Shown here: positions 39,790 to 49,878 of the stretch, one piece after another
Position numbering within the stretch: position 1 is the first letter of the stretch
Layout of the letters: each line of letters opens with the position of its first letter
Position numbers and translations under genes: made by a program
Notes under the pieces: model-generated
Databases searched by the model: none
Seen by the model: the letters and a program-made list of their open reading frames with translations, nothing else
Told to the model about the DNA's origin: nothing
Source: Crambe crambe
Lineage: Eukaryota; Porifera; Demospongiae; Poecilosclerida; Crambeidae
DNA: 64,000 bases
Direction: 5' to 3'
Assembly: GCA_963924555.1 (NCBI GenBank)
Contig: OZ004581.1
Location: 124,001 to 188,000, forward strand

Positions 39790-42700
39790 ATGAACCTAGT
39801 CTCGTCCCCAGACCCCTGGCTGTTTGCGACGTGGTTGGTGCTGTGCAGCACCGTGTGCGTAGCCGCCACCATCACTAACTGCACTACGCAAAAAACTCCG
39901 TGCATTTGTAAGGACACCGCCGTGGGAGTTGCAATCGATTTGAAAGAGGTCGCAGATATATTGGAGTGAGTCGTAGTCAACTGAGCTAACTAGAAAGGTG
40001 TGTATAATGGTGTAGTGCTAGTAGTTTCGTGTAGGGGCTGGGACACTGTGATAGCTATACATAGACGCGCGGTAATGGTTGGAATGTACTGTATTTAACC
40101 TGATGTAAGCCAAGAAAGATCTAGTAAGCTAGTTGCTAGAAAGCAAACCAGTTTTCTATCTGGGTTGTTAGATTAACCTTTTTCTGAATCTCCAAAACAG
40201 GATGGGGATCAATTGGGTTCAGTCGCTTTTCACAATTTGAATCCGTTCAAAGCATACACACCTTGAGGAATACCACCTTCAAAAAACGTGTGAATAGAAA
40301 GTGCCTATTCAGCAATAATTGATCTTGTCCGACCCCCCCTCCCCCCCCCCCCCCCCCCCCCCCCCTCTACCTTCTACAAGCCACTAGGCCTTGGCACATT
40401 ATGCTCAAAAAATTATGCTATTCTTAAAATCATGTTATTATGCTCATGTGTAAAGTTATTATGCATGCTCATGTACACTGTATTATTGACCTTTAACCTC
40501 AGTAATCTGACCCTGGGTTTGTGGTAATTGTGTTCAGCTGATACTGAAAGAGTAGACATTTTATTGATAAACAAGCTAGCTCACTACATAATTATGATTT
40601 GTGACAAGTACTTGGGAAAAGGTACCTTTTCGTGCAAAACATTAAAAGCTGTTAAACACTTGTAAAGTTTACAAGTTACATATAAAATGTACAAGAGATG
40701 TAAAATTCAATTAAGTATAACTCAGGAATAAAGTGGTGTATAAATTTGATTTAAAAGCCATGTAAATCTCCAGATTAAGAGCTTTAAAATGATACCAATA
40801 ACTCAATTTGAATTTTTGCGCGAAAAGGTACCTTTTCCCAAGTACTGTCACATTTTATTTTTGAAATGAGATGATTATGCTCATATGATTGCTGATTACG
40901 CTCGCCTTACAAATCAATGTAAATTATGCCGGCATAATGTGCCAAGACCTAAACTACAATATCAGTATAATAGACTATGAAAGGAAAAAAATTTATGCTA
41001 AATAAAAAGGGTTAGTCTGTACGTACTTAAACAGTTTCTGTCAACAAAAATCAAATTATGCTGCCTTCAATAATAATCCCTACATCACTACTTCCACCAA
41101 GCTGTTCATGTCAGTATTCTGCTTGGTTTAGGCAGTTATTATTGAAGGCAGCATAATTTTGATCTTTTTGTTGACAGAAACTGTTAAAGTACAGACTAAC
41201 CCTACATGGCCTTTTTATCTAGCATAAATTTTTTTTCCTTTCATTTGTTTGTTTATTTTTTGTACGACCTAAAGGTTGAATATTGTTTCCAAGTAAAAAT
41301 AGCTGGTTGGCACGCGTGTACGTGCATGTGATAGACAAATAGTGATAGACGTGCGCGCATGACAAATGATATCATTTTAAAATGGCTGACATAGTTATAA
41401 TGAAGAGTCGTTTGATATGAGTGATTATTTTGAAGGGAAACTGTGGATATAACGATGGTAAAAGCACATTGTATGGTTATAACTGCACAAGTTGATATGA
41501 ATTTCATTGTCGTACGTGAAAGGATCATGGAGTTACAGCCGTCAAATAATATCTGATGATGATGAACGAAATTTTAGATTTAGGCGGCAGCTGGTGCCGA
41601 TCGTTGACGCTGTTCTGGAGGAGTTTGAGCGGTCATATCATCATCTTCTGCATTATTTTTCAGATGTAAGAAGTTTAGTTGAGCCTGTAGCAAGAATAGA
41701 AGAGATACAGAAAGTCTAGTTTGTATTGTTCTAATGAGAGAAGCCACGCCCATTCCGTACTAACCCTACATATAGAGTGCTACTGCACTCTCTGATTATA
41801 CTGACATTGTAAATACTAATAGTGCTTTCTTGCATTCTGTGAGCAATTCTTTAGTATAGAACCAAATTCACTGTCATCAAAGCTGCGCCTGACCTCGGCC
41901 TAGCCTCGTACCCAGGATTGGGCCTGGGTACGAGGCTAGACAATGTTCACAAACCAAATCTCAGTACACAGTACTACTCAGTAAACAGGGATGTCAGAGG
42001 CAAAATTGGAGTGGTGAGGCCCTGCATAGGATTTTGTGACCATGCAGCGCGCCATCTAGGGGGGTCTGGGGGCATGCCCCCCCAGGAAAATTTTGGATAT
42101 TCGGGGCTCTTAAATTCAATCTGGTGCAATCTGAGGGGAAATTTTAGTAAAGTACATAACAGCATAATATTAATAATTAATTCATATCACTGTTTTTAAA
42201 TTTTCCAAATAATAGTTCTCTGTGGTGAATAAATTCATTTGCAGTAGCTATCGAGTCAATTTTGTCAGTGAGATCCCCTGTGTATGTGTAAAGTCATTAG
42301 ATAGTTAAGGCGATGCTGTGTCACAGGTAAATTTTTATCCTACGAAGGGCACTGAATGACCGTTCACTGACAGCATTGGTTGCAGGCATGACTAGGAGCA
42401 GCTGAACTGACTTACAAACCTCAGATACTTACAAACCTCTTCCTTGAAACTGTTTGGTACAGGTTATACATGTGACATAACCTGTTATTAATTAACAGTA
42501 CACTGATGTGTTGAGCAGCATGGTAGTGGCCTGTAATAGTACCCAAAAGTGGTGAGGCTATAGCCTCACCAGCCTCGTCATTTCTGACGCCCCTGGTAAA
42601 GAGTACAGCATTGCGAAATGTACACATGCAGTCAGGGCCTGAAGACAAATCAGTACTCCTTTGGGGACCTGGGGTTTTGGGGACCGTCACCAAAGATTGG

Positions 42701-43984
42701 GGACAGTTGGCACCTATGTTTATAAATTGACCTATGCAGGGCCAAGAATATCACAGTTGGTAGGGATAATCACCTTGAACATCATGTGTCATTGTGTGGA
42801 CCTTCCAAATATTGTGCTGACAATGGCATGAAGGGTGCAGCTGTAAGTCCTTCTCTATGACCTGCTTTAGTTTTCCTCTAACTGTGGTGTCATTTAATAG
42901 GTATGCCAACATGATCTGTGGCAGAATATATGGACTAAAATAGGAAGAAGTGATCGATTTAGCTTTGATGTGGAGAGCAAGACTTCATTTTCTATCTTCT
43001 ACCAAGGTGGAGAGAGTGATGTTAATGGCCTTACTAGGTATGTACTTATTATTAACCAGATCAATAGGTAGAAATGGTAAGCAGTCGAGTTTAGTTGCTG
43101 CATGAGGAGTTCATTTACGTATGTGGGCTTGATGATTAGGTAAAGGGTTTCCAATGTAGTTTAGGTGTGGCTGTGCGCTCTAACTGCTTTTATTGACTTT
43201 GGTTCTTTGGTGTGTTTCAGGCAAGCACGGTTTGCTTTCACAGTGAGTTCATCTGTTACGGACCCTCAAGTTGAAGATGTGTCTGAGGACCTAGGCAACA
43301 TTTTCCCTGGTTTCCATACTTATGTGAGTGATACACATCTTAGCTAGATAGTCAAACACCATTGATTGTGAGTTGGCCAGTGAATCGTGTCCCCTCCCAC
43401 AGACTTTCAATGTGACTATCGCTCCAAAGGAAGTGAATCCTGGTGGAGGTGTTGGTCCTGTGGATGTCATTGGTCTCGTGCTCATAATCCTGTAAGACCA
43501 ATCCTGCAGTTTACTTCTACTCATATGCATTTAAAATTATATTTCTCTTAAAGTGTAGTGGCTTCAGTCCTTCTTATTTGGGAACAATTATAGAGACCAC
43601 AAAGTTATTAGAAGCCCTATGTACATCTATTGGAAACAGGGTTCTCCCCAGGCGTAGCGGGCCACTATGCCTTTTCTGTCTAGGGCTAGGGCTAGGGCTA
43701 GGGCTAGGGCACGATCACTACTTGTCTATTTTCTTCTTTCCTTCCTTTCCTTCAGGTTGATAGTGGCTGCTCTGATTATCATTATTGTCGTCATTATTGG
43801 CAGTATCATCTTGTACAAGATTTGGAATCACCACCCACCTGAAAAGGTTTTTGTTGGTCAATGTAGATACAACTAGCTAATATCTCTCCATGTCATTCTT
43901 GTTTTGCAGAATAGAGTGACCTCTAAATCCTCTCCTTCCTGCAAAAGATTATATCATAAAGGACCAGGGTACCAGTTACTTTGA
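39790..43984 (+). CDS. Type I membrane protein with MRH / mannose-6-phosphate-receptor-like domain
   Basis: Exons: 39790-39965, 42740-42842, 42901-43037, 43221-43323, 43403-43491, 43756-43846, 43910-43984. They join to 257 aa. A signal peptide (WLFATWLVLCSTVCVA) is followed by a luminal segment with Cys (CTTQKTPCIC, CGPSKYC, VCQHDLW), a FYQGGES turn, RQARFAF, VSEDLGN and TYTFNVTI, then a strongly hydrophobic helix (LIVAALIIIIVVIIGSIIL) and a short tail. The order Q, (Y)xGG, R, E, Y matches the sugar-binding framework of cation-dependent mannose-6-phosphate receptors and other MRH domains. However, the Cys that normally follow the R strand and flank the last strand are absent. A role in lysosomal or Golgi sorting is inferred only. 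The tail differs from the sister copy and lacks its LLPEK element. Atg27-like proteins are an alternative assignment. Confidence 0.6.
40979..41242. mobile_element. Long foldback element in intron 1 of the MRH-like gene
   Basis: Arms exceed 100 bp: GAAAGGAAAAAAATTTATGC at the left and GCATAAATTTTTTTTCCTTTC (final part) at the right. Inner parts AACAGTTTCTGTCAAC and CTGCCTTCAATAATAA are also complementary. It is absent from the duplicated copy at 46 kb, so it inserted after duplication or was lost there. Confidence 0.9.
41507..41719 (+). other. Isolated coding-like open frame in intron 1
   Basis: Opens without an ATG and reads through SDDDERNFRFRRQLVPIVDA then EEFERSYHHLLHYFSD, followed by GTAAGA (a possible donor), then on to a stop at 41719. 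Composition looks protein-like and not repeat-like. I recognise no family, and the segment is missing from the sister copy. It may be a transposon fragment or a stray exon. Confidence 0.3.
41900..41939. repeat. Perfect 16-bp-arm hairpin
   Basis: CTAGCCTCGTACCCAG, an 8-base loop, then CTGGGTACGAGGCTAG. The right arm resembles the last coding bases of the sister gene's terminal exon (47640-47657). Confidence 0.9.
41986..42595 (-). mobile_element. Decayed hAT-type DNA transposon remnant
   Basis: On the minus strand 42407-42312 translates to VQLLLVMPATNAVSERSFSA then LRRIKIYL and a stop. This is the recognisable core of the hAT C-terminal dimerisation domain. The ends CAGGGATGTCAGA (41986) and, reversed, CAGGGGCGTCAGA (42595) form imperfect TIRs, and both continue to GGTGAGGC. 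GTAAA flanks both ends, shorter than the 8-bp duplication usual for hAT, so the exact boundaries are uncertain. The transposase is a fragment with stops. Confidence 0.7.
43680..43710. repeat. Interstitial (TAGGGC)n array
   Basis: Five GGGCTA units between exons 5 and 6 of the MRH-like gene. The sister copy has only about one and a half units at 47400. Another short array of the same hexamer lies at 57879-57901. Confidence 0.9.
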
Positions 43985-45776
43985 AAAACAATTGATGTGA
44001 TCACACTCATCCTGCAAGTTTAAAAGACAATAATACGTCACACAAAAGAATTCACAATTGCTCAGTCATAAATGCTGTGCATGTATGTGTATAGCTGATA
44101 TGAAAACTGTTTTACTCAGTGACAAGTGAACTTGGTAATCATGCATACTAGTGGCAACACATGGCAAGAGGAACAACTGAAGGCATATTATATCTAGTGG
44201 CAAGACATAACATAAAGGGGGAAGAACTCACTGTTGTAGGAATAGGGGTGGAGAATGCCCCCTTAAATATTTACATAGCTATTTGTGGCACCCTTAACTG
44301 AATCATCTTCCTGTGCCAATGGAACTGAAGGCATATAGCTAGTGCCCGGGGAAAACCCTGCAGATATTAAACGTGACTAAACCATCACTCCAAAAAAGGA
44401 AGTGAATCCTGGTGGAGATGGTGGTCTTCCAAGTATTGTGGATATCATTGAGTTCTTTTTGCGACGGAGGAACGATGGGATAAGTCCCCTGAGCACACTG
44501 TATCTCTCTGGTTCCTGACAAGTGGTGCAGTCGTCCATGACCTCCTGGTGACTCTCCACTTGGATTGTGGAGTGAGTGATGTGGTGCTGTTCCTCCAGGA
44601 GGACCTTGGCATCATGCTCATAAATCCTGTAAATCTTCTTGACCAATTTTCTGGCAGTGCCTCCATTTAAAATAGCTATATTTCTCTTGCAGTGTAGTGG
44701 CTCCCAGTCCTCCATAATTATTAGAGATCACAAAGTTATTAGAAGGAAATGAAACACCATTGGGGTAATCATAATTTGTGTTTTGCTGTACTAGCTTTTA
44801 CACTATTTTTTATATAGGAGTCGATGAAGTTTTGTGATAGTACATGTATCATATGGCGCAAATCTTTTTTTCAATTTCAATATTTTCCAAGATAAAACTT
44901 TTTTGAGATAACTGGCTCATAACAATTATAGCCACTGGATTATATATATTCAAATAATTATTTATAAAAGAATCATGCAAACATTATGGAGAATATCTTG
45001 CAGGAGAGCTTTGTTTATACGCTGTTTTAGCTACATGCTAATGCAGGAAACCTTTAAACAATGCATGCACCGGAAACTTTATCGTCTACTAGGAAATGGA
45101 CGTCATTATTATAAACACTGGTTCAAAGTTCTGCCATGCGCCTGCCTAGCCTGAACAGTATACATACAGCTACTACAGAGATTTTATAAAGTTTGCCGAC
45201 AGTGCGGAATTAAATTAGTGCTCGATTGCATTTGTATGACAGTAATTCTACTGGTCAACCTAGTCTCGCGGGCCAGACTCGATTCTTTCCTTTTTCTAGA
45301 CTCTTTCTTTCCCCCGCCCCCAAGAAAAAGAGTCTGGCCCGCGAGACTATGGTCACATGGGCGGCGGAACCAGTTCGGCTGCTCGGATCCGGTTTTGGCC
45401 GGACCAGATTTTCTATCAGGTGGGCGTGGTTGGTCATGGTCGTCGATCGATTGCGCATGCTCCTGCACATGGGCCAGCCAGCTAGCTGCTGATATCGCGG
45501 ACGTAGCACCCAATCAGAGGCCTCAGAATTTTAGATTTCCTAAGAGAAAATTCGGAAAACGAGCGCTCTTTCCGCTAAGATTGGTCTAGTCAGAGATATT
45601 TGAAAGCTCTTTCAGTGCAATGCGACGAGTACGAGTCGAGTGAAGCCTCTTTTTAGTCTCGCGGGCTCGACCCTTTACCAACCACGAGACTATCCTCTTT
45701 TGGCCTGACCACTGAAAAAATGCTTCCGCCGCCACTGGGTCAACCAACCTGAAAACCTCTGTACAACAATACAACC
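43985..45776 (+). other. Spacer with relic exons of a further MRH-like copy, and promoter of the broken copy
   Basis: 44385-44460 resembles exon 5 of the intact gene (GGAAGTGAATCCTGGTGGAG, then a GGATATCATTG stretch), and 44640-44715 resembles the following intron. This indicates a degenerate extra copy. From about 44995 the sequence repeats the promoter from 39485. Insertions in this promoter include the hairpin 45261-45349 and a related one near 45655-45693. Confidence 0.6.
45261..45349. mobile_element. Foldback with TAGTCTCGCGGGCCAGACTC arms
   Basis: TAGTCTCGCGGGCCAGACTC at the left and GAGTCTGGCCCGCGAGACTA at the right around about 49 bp. It is absent from the equivalent place at 39.7 kb. 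Shorter relatives occur at about 45655-45693 and 57387-57432 (GGTCTCGCAATCCAGACC against GGTCTAGCTTGCGAGACTA). Confidence 0.85.
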
Positions 45777-47657
45777 ATGAACCTAGTCTCGTCCCCAGAC
45801 CCCTGGCTGTTTGCGATGTGGTTAGCGGTGTGCAGCACCGTGTGCATAGCCGGCCGCCACCATCACTAACTGCACTACGCAAAAAACTCCGTGCATTTGT
45901 AAGGACACCGCTGTAGGAGTTGCAATCGATTTGAAAGAGGTCGCAGATATATTGGAGTGAGTTGTAGTCAACTGAGCTAACTAGAAAGGTGTGTATAATG
46001 GTGTAGGGGCCGGGACGCTATACATAGACGCGCGGTAATGGTTGGAATGTATTTAACCTGATGTAAGCCAAGAAGATCTAGTAAGCTAGTTATTAGAAAG
46101 CAAACCAGTTTTCTATCTGGGCTGTTAGATTAACCTTTTTCTGAATCTCCAAAACAGGATGGGGATCAATTGGGTTCAGTCACTTTTCAATTTGAATCCG
46201 TTCAAAGCATAGGAATACCACCTTCAAAAAATGTGTGAATAGAAAGTGCCTATTCAGCAATAATTGACCCCCCCCCCCCCCCCCCCCCCTACAAGCCATA
46301 CACCCCCAATCATACCCATTACCACACCCATTAGTATTTACAATGTCAGTATAATAGACTATTATACTGACATCGTAAATACTAATAGTGTCTTTCTTGC
46401 ATTCTGTGAGGGCCTGAAGACAAATCAGTACTCCTTTGGGGACCTGGGGTTTTGGGGACCGTCACCAAAGATTGGGGACAGTTGGCACCTATGTTTATAA
46501 ATTGACCCATGCAGGGCCATGAATATCACAGCTGATAGGGAAAATCACCTTGCAAATATTGTGAGGACCGTGGCCTGAAGGGTGCAGCTGTAAGTCCTTC
46601 TCTCTGACCTGCTTTAGTTTTCCTCTAACTAAGGCGTCATTTAATAGGTATGCCAGTATGATCTGTGGCAGAAAGTATGGACTACAATAGGAAAAAGTGA
46701 TCAATTTAGCTTTGATGTGGAGAGCAAGACTTCATTTTCTATCTTCTACCAAGGTGGAGATGCTGATAATGACCTTACTAGGTATGTACTTATTATTAAC
46801 CAGATCAATAGGTAGAAATGGTAAGCAGTCGAGTTTAGTTGCTGCATGAGGAGTTCATTTACGTATGTGGGCTTGATAAGGGTTTCCAATGTAGTTTAGG
46901 TGTGGCTGTGCGCTCTAACTGCTTTTATTGACTTTGGTTCTTTGGTGTGTTTCAGGCAAGCACAGTTTGCTTTCACAGTGAATTCATCTGTTACAGACCC
47001 TCAAGTTGAAGATGTGTCTGAGGACAAAGGCAACATTTTCCCTGGCATCCATACTTTCGTGAGTGATACACATCTTAGCTAGATAGTCAAACACCATCGA
47101 TTGTGAGTTGGCCAGTGATTCATGTCCCCTCCCACAGACTTTCAATGTGACTATCACTCCAAAGGAAGTGAATCCTCCTGTGGGTGTCATTAGTTTCGTG
47201 TTCATGATCCTGTAAGACCAATCCTGCAGTCTACTTCTACTCATATGCATTTAAATTATATTTCTCTTGAAGTGTAGTGGCTCCCCAATCCTCCTTATCA
47301 ATTATAGAGACCACAAAGTTATTAGAAGCCCTATGTAAATTTCTATTGGAAACAGAGGCATAGCCGGCCACTATGCCTTTAGTTATATGCCTTCTGTCTA
47401 GGGCTAGGGCACGATCACTTGTACTGTCTATTTTCTTCTTTCCTTCCTTCCTTCACTTCAGGTTGATAGTGGCTGCTCTGATTATTGTCATCATTATTGG
47501 TAGTATCGTCTTTGTCATCTTGTGCAAGATTTGGAATCACCACTCACCTGAAAAGGTTGGTGAATGTAGATACAACTAGCTAATATCTCTCCATGTCATT
47601 CTTGTTTTGCAGAATCCTCTCCTTCCTGAAAAAGAAAGGACCAGGGTACAAGGCTAG
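45777..47657 (+). pseudogene. Broken duplicate of the MRH-like membrane protein gene
   Basis: Exons equivalent to the intact gene: 45777-45956, 46515-46589, 46648-46781, 46956-47058, 47138-47211, 47462-47555, 47613-47657. Exon 1 carries a 4-base insertion in the signal-peptide end, giving GGCCGCCACC and an immediate TAA. Exon 2 has lost 28 bases. Together they restore the frame for exons 3-7, which stay well conserved (YQGGDADN, RQAQFAF, VSEDKGN, then a membrane helix). The tail NPLLPEKERTRVQG keeps a dileucine-type element that the intact copy lacks. No other ATG rescues the signal peptide in the shifted frame. It is probably a pseudogene, although an unseen upstream exon or alternative splicing could bypass exon 1. 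Confidence 0.7.
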
Positions 47658-49878
47658 ACCTTGGTCATGATAATGTTCATAAACCAAATCTCAGTGCACA
47701 GTAATACTCGGTAAAGAGTCAGAGTGTAACAGCACTGCTAATTTTTCACAAGATACATGTGGTATTCTTTACTTCCTCTTTTATTGTTTTGTTTTTGAGC
47801 ATGCTCACTATGTGTCATGTTTTATCACTTGTCATCCAGTTGTCTTTTTGTAAGTTGAATTTGTGAAGTTATTAAAAGTTCTTAAGTCACGACAGTACAC
47901 ATACAGTCAGGGCCTGAAGACAAATCAGTATGACCTGAGGGTACCACAGTTGAATTGCCACCGTCAATTCAAGTTTAGTAATAAACTGGAAATGAAACTT
48001 GTTTGGCCAATAAAGCGTGTGCATGCATTGATCAAACACAATTTCTGACTTCTTTGCTGCCATACTGTACATAAGCTGTTCACAAAAATAGTTCAGTCTG
48101 TCACATGAATCTAGGCTCAGGAAAGATCAATACTCTTTCCATGGGGAAATGTCTTCTTGAGGAATGACACTATTGCAAGTAATTTGTGAAAAAAGCAACA
48201 TTAAATAGGCAGGAATGATACCAATTCAAGAAATGAAATTTGACCACTCTCTCCACTGGTACTTTCAGCGTGGAGAGTGCCCCCTTAAATTTTTTACATA
48301 CACCCTTAACTGAATCATCTTCCTGTGCCAATGGAACTGAAGGCATATAGCTAGTGCCCGGGGAAAACCCTGCAGATATTAAAATGTGACTAGACTATCA
48401 CTCAATAAATCCTCTAAATCCAATTTTCTGGCAGTGCCTCCATTTAAAATAGCTATGTTTCTCTTGCAGTGGCTCCCAGTCCTCCATAATTATTAGAGAT
48501 CACAATTAGAAGGAAATGAAACACCATTGGGCTAATCATAATTTGTGTTTGCTGTACTAGCGTTCACACTATTTTTATGTAGAAGTCGATGAAGATACAA
48601 ATTCTGTGATAGTACATGTATAGCTCAATCCTATGGCGCAAATCTTGCTGTTGATCACTTGTCCATTTTCCTCCCCTCCCTATAATACTTCAGGTTCATA
48701 GTGGCTGTTTGGCAGCATCAAGATTTGGGAATCACCACCCACCTGTTTCTTGCGCGCGCGTATTAGAAGTCGCGCGCTCTGATCTAGATCCATATATATC
48801 CGGGAATGAATTCAGCCCTGCATGCAAGGTAGACCGTCTAATCCGAGACTCCCTCAATCAAGTATAAAATTAATGCGTAACAAGTGGCAATTTCGACTAT
48901 AGTGCAGATTGGGAATCTTCATCTAGACTAAACAGGTAAATCTAGCCAGGTAGCTAGTGTTAGTTAAGATTGTTAGTGTTCTCATAATGTTTAGAGCGAG
49001 TATTATTATTGGGAAAAAAAGTTGTGTACTCTTAATGAGTAGATGAACATCTATAGCAATATGCAGCCGGCTAGCTAGCTAGCTATGTGTGATGTTTCAG
49101 CCATTACTAGCTGGTGGACAGATCTTGAAAATTTATAACGAATGCTTGAAGTGTCAATGAATTAAAACCTCCTGCATGGGTTTAAAGGCTGGGGTCAATA
49201 CACTGATCACTACACTGAGTTGGTTCCATTAGCTATTAAAGAACATGCATGCACGAGATAATTCAATTGTCAAGCACCATTAACTATATAGCTACGTGAG
49301 AACATTGATTATCTATAGGCCAAAATATGCAGCATGGAATAGCTTAGCTAATAGGATAGTGGCTAATTAATAGAGAGTAGTCCCTTGGGAGATGCTTTTG
49401 CTGTTTAAAAGGTCTGCATGATTTACGTTCATTTTTGCTCAACACAACAAGTGAGCCTCTGCACTAGCTATCTGAGTCATTATCCAGCCTTGTTTTTACC
49501 AAGTTTATTTTAATGTTGCATGACTCATGATTATTTATAAACATAATACAGTCATGCATACAGAATCATTATTAAGTGCATCAACAGTTGTATTTTCCCA
49601 AAATGTACTGTTATATATAGCTAACTAGCTAAGCTAGCCCTTGCAGATCTGCTCAGTTGAGTAGTTATTTTTACAATTACTATGACATCATAAAGTTCAA
49701 AAACAACTCCAACAGCTAGTGTTTATTTCTTTTACAATAGCTGCTATAATCATAGTGGATATTGAAAGAAGTTAACTCTTCCTTAGAGAGCCTTTTTAGG
49801 ATTAGCTGTAGCTACACTGACTGATTCAATAAAGTTTGATTCTCATTTTTCAGACCAGTTTTTGAATACTTTTGAAGG
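47658..49878 (+). other. Relic MRH-like exons, then promoter and leader of member 6
   Basis: 48290-48650 repeats the spacer at 44250-44860. 48690-48745 resembles exon 6 (GGTTCATAGTGGCTG, then AATCACCACCCACCTG). These are relics of a fourth copy. 48750-48935 is GC-richer with CGCGCGCG and ends ACTAAACAG followed by GTAAAT, a plausible leader exon for the gene at 49879. 48940-49850 is AT-rich with no coding signal. Confidence 0.55.
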
